Below are positions 22,850 through 32,950 of a DNA stretch of 64,000 nucleotides, piece by piece. A program made the position numbers and the translations under genes. The notes below the pieces were generated by a model that saw only the letters and a program-made list of their open reading frames with translations, was not told where the DNA came from and did not search any database. Within the stretch, counting starts at the first letter, position 1; each line of letters opens with the position of its first letter. Source of the DNA: Cladosporium sp. IMV 00045 (Eukaryota; Ascomycota; Dothideomycetes; Cladosporiales; Cladosporiaceae); contig MSJI02000707.1 of NCBI GenBank assembly GCA_001931905.2, positions 62,001-126,000 on the forward strand, read 5' to 3'.

Positions 22850-23600
22850 CAAATAGCCCCTTGCTCTCCTATCCAGGCCCCAACAAAATCACCCCTCGAG
22901 CCCAGTGTTGATATTTCATCAACACCTAAGCGCAAGCGCGATGAGAGCATCGCCGAATCTGGCTACGGCGATGGTGGTAGCATCAGCAAGAGACGACTCA
23001 CGACGCCACTAAAGACTCCAACGCCGGTGCCGAGATCGACTTCGTCTGTCTTAAAGAGACCAGTTTTGATGAAACCTTTCGCGCGGTCGATGGAAGGAGA
23101 TGGTCCCACAATGTCAAAAGCCGTAACCACGGTGACGGCCAGGGCGAGCGACAAGCACTCGAAAGCTACCGCGCCTATTGATCGCTAGCTAGCATCAACC
23201 GCCAGACAACAGGCTCTTAGACGCTTCCCTCGACCTCGCCCGAGTATCCATCGCAGCATACCGACTCTACCACCATCAACAACAACGACGTCTTCGCCAC
23301 TACTAGCACGACCACCGAAATCAGCCCGACCACCGAACTCTATGGTATGTCCATCGACACCGCCACCACAACCATCGAGGACCATCATCAATAACACCAC
23401 GCTAACGTCCAAAACCTGTAACCTCACCCCCACCCCGAACCCACTCCCGCCACATCCCCACATACCACTCCCCCACTCGCCCACTAAACTACACGACCCC
23501 GCGACCAACCTTCAGCATCAAGACCCCTCCTGGCGCCGCTTGACGCCGGCGGGGTACACGTTCTCAGCACGCATCTACAGCAAACCTTCGCGGCAATAAG
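22850..23600 (+). pseudogene. decayed low-complexity protein gene
   Basis: Frame from about 22870 reads STPKRKRDESIAESGYGDGG and RRLTTPLKTPTPVPRSTSSV to a TAG at 23186. From about 23220 a Thr/Ser-rich frame (SQHTDSTTINNNDVFATTST) follows, with TAA near 23387, 23417 and 23486, each where Gln would fit. The KRKR motif suggests a nuclear protein. The region sits directly between the transportin and RPB2 fragments. Minus-strand frames here are shadows. Confidence 0.45.
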
Positions 23601-23642
23601 GACATCTGGACCCTCGCACCGGTTGCTACACACTCGCCCAGC

Positions 23643-23860
23643 ATGGCTACCTACACCAACGGGGACATCGTCGAGGAGGGCATGGACATGGAAGAGTACG
23701 ACGATGATTCTATCACTTCGGATGACTTTTGGCAGGTGATCGAAGCCTTCTTCTGCGACAAGGGTCTGGTTTCTTAGCAGCTCGATGCCTTCGATGAGTT
23801 CACAAACACGACGCTGCAGGGGATCATCAGCGACCACTTCCTGCGGCACGCATGCTAGGC
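23643..23860 (+). pseudogene. RNA polymerase II second-largest subunit (RPB2), N-terminal fragment
   Basis: ATG at 23643 starts MATYTNGDIVEEGMDMEEYD; then SDDFWQVIEAFFCDKGLVS, TAG at 23775-23777, and QLDAFDEFTNTTLQGIISD. This matches the conserved RPB2 start (D-W-VI-FF-KGLVSQQLD-FDEF), and the TAG replaces the first of the two Gln residues (CAG to TAG). After about 60 residues the match is lost. RPB2 forms the catalytic core of RNA polymerase II with RPB1; here only about 5 percent of it is left. Confidence 0.8.
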
Positions 23861-24043
23861 AAATCCGTACATAAAATACAGCACATCTCCAACGATATCG
23901 TTGTCTCTCCGCTAGAAGATGAGGCTGGCAAAGTAGCGAAGGCAGTAGAGGGGACAATAGAGAGAGGTTGTGATCCTTTCGCGAAAGAATGCAGAAAGGA
24001 GTTGAGGAGATGGGCAGGTGAAATTGGGCGAAAGGATGAGTGA
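23852..24043 (+). pseudogene. open frame fused behind the RPB2 fragment
   Basis: ATG 23852 to TGA 24043, 63 residues, reading NDIVVSPLEDEAGKVAKAVE and CRKELRRWAGEIGRKDE, one base out of the RPB2 frame. It is charged and coding-like but is not RPB2. It may be the 3' part of another gene joined to the fragment. Confidence 0.35.
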
Positions 24044-24239
24044 GTTATTGGGGGATGAGATGATAGTAGGTATGCTTTTGTGGGGAGAGTGAAATTTGTA
24101 ATAGTGGTGACGGGGGTGCGATGGTTTCTTGCTTGAATGATTAGTTAGGGGATTAGAGTTCGATAGCGTGTGAAGCTTGAAATGCAGTCGTCAATCGTGC
24201 ATCGTTGGTTTGAAGGAACAGCCACAACCAAACAAAGCA

Positions 24240-25290
24240 TCACCATTTGATAAGCATTTGGGGTCTCAGTCTACCTTTCCACGCTCTCAGTCAGTGCAGC
24301 TACCCTCGTCCATGTTTCCAAAAATCCCTCAACATGTCAACGACGACCACGAAGCAGCTGCGGCGGCAGTAGCAGTCTGTTTATGAGTCGAAGACCGTTT
24401 GTGCCTCCATTCTCGCGTGCGACCCGGGTCGCGTCATTGTTATCGTTCTTAATGTAGTCGGCGATGCGACATAAGAGTACGTACTCTTCGGGTTTCGCCT
24501 GCCCAAGAGTTGCCATTACAAATGGGAGTGTATCATCTGCCTCTTATGCTTGTAGCCAGTGTAGCTATCATCGCTTCTGTTCATACGAATGTCTCAACGC
24601 GACGACGACGACGACGGCGGCGGCGGAGCAGCGGCGGTACTCTGCTCGGGCGTAGGAGCACATATTCTTCAAATTTGGGCCATCATAGTGTCGCCATACA
24701 GAATACTTGGGAAGAATAAGTACAAGGGGAAGAAAAAGAAGAAAAAGGAGAGGGGAGAAGGACGTCACGACGATCAATGTTTATATAACCTCTTCAAGTG
24801 CAAGTCATGCCTTGTAGCATTCAGATGCTCAGTGTGCCTCTCTCGCGCTATCAGTCGATGCAGCTATCGTCGCTCATGTTCTCACAAGCCACCAACACGA
24901 TATCTCCGGGGTTATGAAAGAGCATCCACCTGCTAGAAGTGGCTCCGTTCCTGGTTGCAGCGTCCGGTAGATCGATTTGGAGCTGGTCACGGTAGGGACC
25001 CGTCTTTCTGGTAGCCGTGCCGACTGTTTTGCGAAGCGTTGAGTAGATCGATTTGGAGCTGGTCACGGTAGGGACCATCTCTCTAGTAATCGTGCCGACT
25101 GCTTCTCTCAGGTTCTCGGTCAGTGCAGCTATCGTCGCTCCTATTCTCATAAATCCCAACACGAGATCTTCGGATTTGAGAGAGAGCAACCACTCGATAG
25201 AAGTCGCCCCGTTTCTGGTTGCAGCGTTGAATAGATCGATTTGGCGCTGGTCACGGTAGGGACCATCTCTCTAGTAATCGTGCCGACTGC
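24240..25290 (+). repeat. dispersed repeat family, array III, with 265-bp duplication
   Basis: Cores at about 24290, 24555, 24860 and 25115 in the orientation of array II. From 24860 on, a unit of about 265 bp is duplicated, including a stretch ending in GTTGCAGCG (24956, 25220) and a block GTCACGGTAGGGACC that occurs three times (about 24986, 25061, 25249), followed twice by ATCTCTCTAGTAATCGTGCC. Triplet runs (GAC/GGC)n lie at 24598-24640. Confidence 0.7.
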
Positions 25291-25680
25291 ATTGCCCTTG
25301 CTCGATGATCGCTCGTTGTTTAATCAAGGCCGCAAGTAGCGGGAACATTCCTCCAAGAAAGTGTTTAAAGTGCCGTACCTCGTCCACTGCTGCTTCACTA
25401 TATGAATTTCAACCCAGAGCTAGAGACCAAGGCGAGTAGTAGCTGCTTCATCTTTGGGAAGGCGGCGAAAGAAATCCAGTGCCGTCTCATGGTGCTGCCA
25501 GGCTGCGGATTGACCCTCAAACTGAGTGTTGAGCCCCAGGTATTCAGCTTCAGCCTCACCCTCCGTAGCTACTGACTACGACACTCGCTTTTTGTTGGCG
25601 AGCGTCGCACTCAGCCGTTATGGTGGCGATTCGTGGATGTAGTTTTAGGAAGTTGATAGCATTGTCGTTGTCGCCGCTGG
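25291..25680. other. spacer, no gene seen
   Basis: No convincing frame; sequence of mixed composition. Confidence 0.4.
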
Positions 25681-26040
25681 TCTCAAATTTGGGATCGGTG
25701 TGCATAAGCTTTGGTGGATCCGTAGTTGGGGACAAAGAGGATGTGTCGGCGGGGCGAAACAGGCGACGTGAGTTTGGTAGGAGGACAGCAGTGATTGACT
25801 GTGTAAATGGTACTGAAGGTCATTGAGGCAACTGACATGTTCTGACTATCAATAGGGCTATCGACCTGCTTACGCGCGCCGTCGAGCGCCTTTCCACTAG
25901 GACCAGGCTTGAAGTGCTGCTTGCCCGAAGACTGTTGGCCTTTGCGGACTGATTACCGTTCGCGGTAGCCGTCGATATGGCTGCGCGAGAAGGTGGGTGA
26001 TGTCGAGGAACATCAGAGGAGGACGAGGAGGGGTCCGAGG
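25681..26040 (-). pseudogene. decayed gene of unknown function
   Basis: A minus frame from about 26020 reads GQQSSGKQHFKPGPSGKALD, then DSQNMSVASMTFSTIYTVNH and ends SPRRHILFVPNYGSTKAY before a TGA near 25690. A TAA near 25955 interrupts the start and fits a Gln codon. No family recognised. Confidence 0.4.
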
Positions 26041-26267
26041 GGTGGTTCGGAAGGGGAGAGGTTGAAAGAGAGTTAGTTAGAGGAGTTCGGGGCGGACGTG
26101 CCCAGGTGGAGCGGAGCGAGCGCACGTGTGCGTGGTGGGCGAGACACAAGCTTGTAGTTCGCGGAGGGGCGACTGCGTCGTATCAAGCGACAATTTCGGT
26201 AAGGTACCGCTCCATCCACTTCCTCGTCGTCGATTTGAAGCGACGCCAGTTATAATGATGTCGGTTG

Positions 26268-26801
26268 CTACAGGGCGACCGGTCTTGTTGGCTGGCGGAT
26301 GTTCGATGTCAGACCTTGCGTTTCCTCATCGTCGTCAGAGCTGTGGTGGACCACGGGGTCCTCGTCGCTATCGTCTAGGCGATCGGTTGCGGCTTCGCTT
26401 GGACGTTCGTAGGCTTGCGGAAGATCATTCCAGGCGGGGCCATTGCGCTTGCGAGGAAACTTCTCTGCTTCGCAAAAGGCGCCTGCTTGATTGGCGATGG
26501 TTGCGCTGCAGGAGGCGATGAGCGTCCCACTTGCACGTCTGAGGGGTTGTGTAGGTTGGGTCGCATGTTGTTATTGCTGTTGTTCTGGGTGATTGGCTGC
26601 GTCGTTTGGGTGGGGCTGCTTGGTCGAGTATCCCATTTGTGGACGCTGGGTGCCACCAGAGACTGGCAGGGTTGCGATAGTGTCGTGCTCCGAGAACAGA
26701 TCGTCTCCGCTGTCGTCTTCCTCGTTCCGCGGCTTTTTTGTTTGATCGATCCTTCTCCTCTTGGCCAATGTGTAGTCTGAGATGGGATCACTGTCCGCCA
26801 T
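26268..26801 (-). pseudogene. decayed nuclear-type protein gene, copy A
   Basis: ATG 26801 starts MADSDPISDYTLAKRRRIDQ with a basic KRRR motif, then DDSGDDLFSEHDTIATLPVS, a Gln/Asn-rich stretch with TAA at 26573-26571 and, in the same frame, DRLDDSDEDPVVHHSSDDDE, up to a TAG at 26270-26268. Both stops fit Gln codons. A related decayed copy lies at 27970-28440 (DSGDDLLSNHEIVTTLSDSD). The upstream extension to 27241 has no ATG in phase and is not counted. Function unknown. Confidence 0.5.
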
Positions 26802-27268
26802 TGTGTCTGTCGGAAGTCGCGCGCGCGCGTGCACGAGGCGGGTGGGCATGTTGCGTCGCGGATGGTGTAACGAAGCGAGGTGAAGTGGGATGTTGTTGCG
26901 TAACAAATGTGCCACGCGCGTGAATTCGATGCGACGTCGGCAAGCAGGAAGGAGCAATGAGGCGAAGTAGTCCAAATGTCGGGGTTGCGAAGTGAAGGTG
27001 ATTTGAAGTGTAGGGTCAGGACTGGCAGAACTTCTACGATGGCGGTCGCTCCATACCATACGCAAGGAAGGAAACTCTGGAGGTGATGAGCGTTCCACTT
27101 GCATATCGGCTGCGAGGAGGGAGCTAGGCAGCTCAACCTCACCCTCTCAATCCGCGATTCGCGCATTCTTGTTCTGTCGCTATCGCATCCCTGGACAATA
27201 TCACCTATCAACAACGCAATTTGATCAGAGCAAAACTGCATCTGGCGCTTCGTCGTCTATTCGCAACC

Positions 27269-27823
27269 ATGCCGCCTCGTAGCGACAAACATACGCTCAA
27301 GCGCTTAAGAGCTCATAGCCTCTCTGCCATCCATGATCAGCCCAAGACTGACAATGCGAGAGGTGTTACTTAACGATGATACAGAAGTCAAGAAACCGCG
27401 CATGTCCGCCCGAAATTCGCTAGATAAAGAGAAGGAGGGCGAGCAGGCGGCCCAAAAAGAAGTGATCGACCACCACCTCAAGAACAACGGCGCCATGCCT
27501 TCGCCAGTTACAAAGGGATCCACCGACACTACCGAAGTCGCACACGTTCCTGATTCACCAGTCAATGGAAAGGCAGTACAGGCGCACCACCGCAAGCCGA
27601 TACGCGCGCGACTCAAATTACAAGCCTACCTCGGCCTCCCGACGACCACCGCGATGCGCGCATAACCAGAGACAACTGTGCTTCCGGAACACCCTCACGA
27701 GGGCAAGAAAAAGAGAAGAGTAAAGCAAGAGGCATGAACAACACTCTGGACGGCTGGGTCGAGCCCTCTCGCTACCAAGCCCAGTTTCGAGGACCACGGC
27801 GGTGCCCCTTATGGAGTTCTTGA
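27269..27823 (+). pseudogene. decayed gene containing the 88-bp repeat
   Basis: ATG 27269 starts MPPRSDKHTLKRLRAHSLSA and stops at TAA 27370; another frame continues VKKPRMSARNSLDKEKEGEQ and NNGAMPSPVTKGSTDTTEVA. Near 27640 coding passes to a third frame, through the dispersed 88-bp unit (27651-27738) and NNTLDGWVEPSRYQAQFRG, to TGA at 27821. Two frameshifts. Basic, low-complexity, family unknown. Confidence 0.45.
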
Positions 27824-27969
27824 GCACATGCAACCACTTGGAGAGGCGCCGAGCACACGAGTACGGGCAAGAGTGAAGGGAGAAGGCGCGCGAAAGTCGA
27901 TGCAGGGCAGAAATGCTGGTGTTATAGGATTTGACGCTCAAGAGACGCCAGAAGGCACATCTGGACCAC

Positions 27970-28640
27970 AGAATTCATAGCAAGCTATGGATGGCCCCCC
28001 CCCCATTACCGCCAATCGCCATGGACGAAGACGACGATGACGAATACGCGTCGAAGGTACGCGCAGCGAAGCGGACGAGCGAGTCCGCGGCGCCCTCAGG
28101 AGAGACGACAGCACCATCGGACAAAGGCAATCCTCAGACACACAGCCATTCTCACAGTTCATTGCACCGCTACCTCGCTCATACGAGGTTTCTGATGAAG
28201 GAGTCGAAGGTGTTTGGATCGTGAGCTGGGCCTCATGTGTGTTGTTCTGGTTGATTGGCTGTTTAGGCTCAGTGGCATTATTCGAGAGCATGCTAAAGTC
28301 GCTGTTTGGCCGAGCAGCCCAATTGTGGACCCGTCAGAATCTGACAGGGTTGTGACAATCTCGTGATTTGAGAGCAGATCGTCTCCGCTGTCGCGTCTTC
28401 CTCGTTCCAATGCTTGACGTTGGGATCAGAAATAAAGTTGCACTCCACCTTTGTGACTGTTGTTTGGCGCGCGCGTGTACAAGGCTCGTAAACGTGCTGC
28501 AGTCACGGGGATTGGGACATGTACAACTAGACGAGGTGAATTTGGAACTGCCGGGATGTTCCTCGCGCGCGATTCCATAAATGTATGCCACATTATGGCA
28601 TGTTCCATTCCTTGTAGTGGGTTTCTTTGCCACATATCAC
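27970..28640 (-). pseudogene. decayed nuclear-type protein gene, copy B
   Basis: The part at 28300-28410 (DSGDDLLSNHEIVTTLSDSD) aligns with copy A at 26640-26710 (DSGDDLFSEHDTIATLPVS), and the 5' flank shares the GCGCGCGCG-rich stretch. The ATG and KRRR region of copy A is shortened by deletion here, and the frame breaks within 80 codons. It lies directly downstream of the right helicase copy. Confidence 0.45.
28021..28224 (+). other. small acidic open frame, doubtful
   Basis: ATG 28021 to TGA 28224, 67 residues starting MDEDDDDEYASKVRAAKRTS. It overlaps decayed copy B on the other strand, and the acidic start comes from GAC/GAT triplets. It could be the start of a degraded gene; I cannot support it as functional. 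Confidence 0.25.
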
Positions 28641-28741
28641 CAATGTGTCCATATTGGATCTGCTACACTGCATGGATGAAGATGGAACTACGTGATTATC
28701 AAGACTAGCTATACTCTATCAGACCCCATACCAACGGTTCC

Positions 28742-30480
28742 TCACCCATCAGCCATTTCCTCCTCGTCGTCTGAGACATGAATCACCTCACTGTCACCCA
28801 ACTCGCGCTGCAAATCTTTCCTAGACTTCTCAATCTGCTCGCAGAAGAATGCCCGGTTGAACTCTCGCGCGCGCAACCAATCCGAAATGTTGCACCCAAA
28901 ATTCGTGGTGACAACAATGCGATAGCTATCGGTGACAGGTGCCTTCTGGACATTCGACGCCCTCGAAACCCTGCCGGTAGTTTGTTTGACCTGATTCGGG
29001 CCAAACGCACCGTCGATCACCAAAACCACGTCTGCCGGCTGTAACGACAGTCCGATACTGACTTGTGATGCAACCGCGTTGAGAATGCCAGGACCGTCGT
29101 TGTTGCTTTTGAACTCTTCTAGCAAATCAGAGTGGTCTTTCTTGTTCTGTTTGAAAAACCGTATGAAAACCCAATCATCCTCGCTCTTGATCGTCGCGTT
29201 GGTTTCGTCTTCCGCCATCTTCAGCAGGATAAAGTGCATCATCAGTGCATTAAACAGCTTGAAAGATGAGATGAGCATCTTCCTAGGCTTGCCGAAGACA
29301 TTATTCTGTTCACGAATGCGGCGGATCATGCGAATGATCAGCTGGGTAGTGCTGTCCGCCATCACCTCGTCCATGTACATCCAAAGATAGGTGCCCTCAG
29401 GCTTCTTCATCAACTCTATACACACGTTAGAATCGAAATTGCCGAGCTCGTCGTTTAGGCGGTTATCGAGCGCCGACCACTCGTGTAATGCAGGCCAGAG
29501 TAGAAGTACACGCCACTTTTCGTGGGCCTCAAAGAAGGCTTTTCTAGTATCGTTGCGTAAATCTTTCTGCCACAACTTCTTCACGCCGCTATATAAAACA
29601 GTCGAGCGGTCGACTTGCAACTTCCTCTCGTTGGTGTATTTACGAGGCAGCTAGTAGATAACATCGAAATGCGAATGTGGCGGCATATCGAGAGCGGGCT
29701 CGGCTGGCTTCGATGCATTAGGTTGCCATTCCATACCTCGATTACCTTGCAACCAAGTATGAATCAAAACTCGACAGACTGCCTGAACTACCTCTTTCAA
29801 CTCAAGCGACTCCAGCGCCTCGTTTAGCTTTTTTCGATTGATCCTTGCTACATCTTATTCGTCGCCCGGAGCCACGCCGTCGTCGACCTAATGGGCCGAA
29901 GATTTCATAGTGAGCTTGCAGGTGGTATTATCTATGTGACTGATATGCTGGCTCATATCAATAAAAGACATGCTCTAGAGTTAAGTGCGTCGATGCTCAG
30001 GCACCTAGTCCCGCCACTTAAGGAGCTTCTTACCGTTTTTGTCTCTAGAGCGGAAGTTATAGTCCGTTAGTTTTCTGATATACGTTCTAAAGTATTTACC
30101 GAAGGCACTTATAGAGATCGTAGTAAGGTCTTCGGTCTTCATTATTAGAGTAGCGCTTATAGCTATAATAGGCGGGCGACCGCGGATCTTCCGTAAGAGT
30201 AGGTAGAGCTTCGTATCTGGTTTTTTCGCCGTATAATACTCGTCCCACATAACTAGTAAGTAAACCGTATCGAGCATAATAGATCTAGCAACCTTCGTAT
30301 CTTTACTATAGGGGTCGTTAAGATAAGTCTTCGAAGACAATAAATCGGGAGTATAGAATACTACCTATCTACTCTAAAGAGCGCTTACTACGTCGCGGTT
30401 CTATTCGTCTTTCTTTCCCGCGCGCAGCATATCGTTAACCTTAACGTTCTAAATTTAGTGAAGCTAAAAACGGGTAATAT
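28742..30480 (-). pseudogene. SNF2-family DNA helicase pseudogene, right copy
   Basis: The 3' half (29620-28742) is one clean frame of about 290 residues with motif V (SIGLSLQPADVVLVIDGAFG), motif VI (QTTGRVSRA) and the acidic tail VIHVSDDEEEMADG. The part at 30480-30005 has motif II (WDEYYTAKKP) and motif III (IIAISATLI) and upstream KVNDMLRAGKKDE, which equals KVNDLLRAGKKDK of the left copy; it is cut by three TAGs that fit Gln. About 29630-30004 is broken sequence between the two. RIP damage is strong at 30005-30480, next to the transposon arm, and nearly absent in the 3' half. The N-terminal part and motif I are missing or mutated beyond recognition. Confidence 0.85.
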
Positions 30481-30779
30481 AATACACGCTCGAGTTAGTA
30501 AGACTTAGTAATATATAAGGGTCCTCTTATAGTCTCGCGATATATATTAAGTATAGGATAAGAAGGAATGTAGAGAGTAGTAACTCGAGCGCGTAGTAAT
30601 AGAAGGCTCTCGTTATGCGCGTATTATAGTATGCTCGCGGTATAGCATTTATAATTACATAAGAGGCTAGATAATAGGCCGTTCGATTAGTATTCTATAG
30701 GCTATAAACCGTATAAACCTTATAGTGCTAAATAAGCGACAAGTCGCGAAACAATAATCGTTACTATAACTTCGGATAA

Positions 30780-32950
30780 AATACTAGAAGATAACGCTCG
30801 ACTTAACCCCCGACTTAAGCTATAACTCTGAGCTACGGGTAATATAATTAACTATCACTAAAATGTTACATATAGATATATATATTAAGCTCGACTCGAC
30901 CCCCGACTTAAGGCTAGTCGAATAAAGACCTAGCTAAGCATAATAATCACGAGATAAGCGCCTCTTAATAAATTCTACCCGCGTTACGTATACGCACTTA
31001 GAATAACATTACTACCGTACGACTATACTCCTACCTAATACTACCCGCGTATAATAATAATACCGCTAGCGGTAGCCTACTTACCTATATCCTAAGACTA
31101 ATAATACCCTATATATACTTAGTATACGCCTAAGGGAAATCTACTAGTATAAGCGTTACTAATACTAACGGGCACGCAGATAAGTATACCCTACTATAAG
31201 CCTTTAGCGAGGAGCTTAGGAGTAGAATTATATACGACGTAGGAGATATAGTGAGTTCCTCGCGAAGTAGCACGCCGCTACTCGATACTAATAAGCGATA
31301 GGCTAATAGTATAATCTATCCGCTTACCTAAACAATCGAGCCTAAGATAGTAAAGTTAATTAGAGTCGGGTTCCTTATATAGATCCACGCTAGCGATATC
31401 TATACCCTACCGCCTACTCGTCTACTCTACGTAACCGTCCGGATAGAAGAGAACTTTAGCTTTACCGGCCTCCCGCCCCGGACTATCTACGTTACCTATT
31501 AGTATAAAAACGCATTCCGTAAGGCGGTAGAGGTAAGGAACATTATATATAATACGGCGATAGTATAGCTTAGGCGCTATAGCTTCGAGGATAAAGATAT
31601 AGGTTAGGATAACCTTAACTTACTCTAGCGCGCGGCTAGGATCGAAGACGACTTTAGGCGCGGTTACGGAGAGCCCGTATTAATACCTTAATTCACTAGT
31701 CTATATCTCGATTAGGAAACTAGGACGGAGGTAGAGGACCTCGAGTATTTTCCATTTATCTGAAAGCCTACTTAGTACACGTTAAGTAAGTTATCTATAG
31801 CATTCGTATAGTGTTTTAGTTCGGCGGATAAGGGCATTTTAAGAGACTATCTAGAGGATATAATATTTAACTTCCCGAAAAGGAGTAATTAGTTTATTTA
31901 GAATGCTACTATTACGTATTCGGCTCTTAAATAATAATAATCTCGTATTAAATATCTCTCTCTAGCATAATTATTTAGTTAATAAAGCTATAGTATTATA
32001 CCTATCGTAAGCGTAGCGGTAAGTAGTAGAGCGCGTTAGTCGTTCGCCGTGCCTCTACTAAAGGTAGCTAACGAGACTTTCTAGCTTAAGAATTCGATAC
32101 TTGTAATGCGACTCATAATTAGCCTATAATAAAACTCGTAATTCACGCTCGCGACTAAGAACGTAATACTATTCCCGTATACTTAGGTTGTAACTCATAA
32201 TTTATCTTATAATTATGCGTTTATTTATATTTCCTAACTATAGATATAAATAATAATGAGTAACTGACATGTAACTTATAATCGAACTTATAATTCATAA
32301 TTTCTATCCTAATCTTTATCTCTATTATTAACGTACTTAAGATACTAGAGTTCTTTTTTTTTCTTTTTTTTTTTTTTTTTACCGAGGTTTTTTTTTTTAC
32401 GTATCTCGTATATTAACTCTAGCATCTTAAATCGTTGTCTTATACTTACTTTTTTCTATCTATTATATTACTTCTCTTCCTCCTCCTTTATTTTATCCTC
32501 CTTTAACGAGTAGGGTTAATTATCGAGCCGAAAACTACTATAGGTAAACCTATCCTTAACTACGGCCCTTACCTCTTTAGTATAGACGCCGTACTATTAA
32601 CTAAGCTTAATATATCGTTTATATCTTTATAAGCGCCGACGTTTTCCCTAAAGTCTATCTCTTCGATCCGTTCGATACGCGTAGAGCGTCGCTAGTCTAG
32701 AACGGAGAGTAGTACCTACTCCTCGATAGTCTTACTATAGAATTTCGTTCCTTTTCTCGGGTTACTAGAATCTTATCGCAGACTGCGGCTTACCCGTCTT
32801 CGGTAATAATCCTATAGTAGCGGCTCTATACCTTTTCTACTACGGTAGATATAGATTAGACTTATTAGAAGTATTTCGTTTATTCTATCGAGAATAAGAA
32901 TACGTTACGCGAGAATATCTAAGATGCTTCTCTATCTATATCTTATAGTA
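30780..32950. repeat. RIP-degraded transposon, right inverted arm
   Basis: Reverse-complement match to 1-2200 (see there). Contains one and a half of the 95-bp terminal units at 30785-30915 and the ATTAYGAGTT motif cluster in reverse at 32100-32300. T-tracts of 9 to 19 bases at 32347-32396. Confidence 0.85.
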
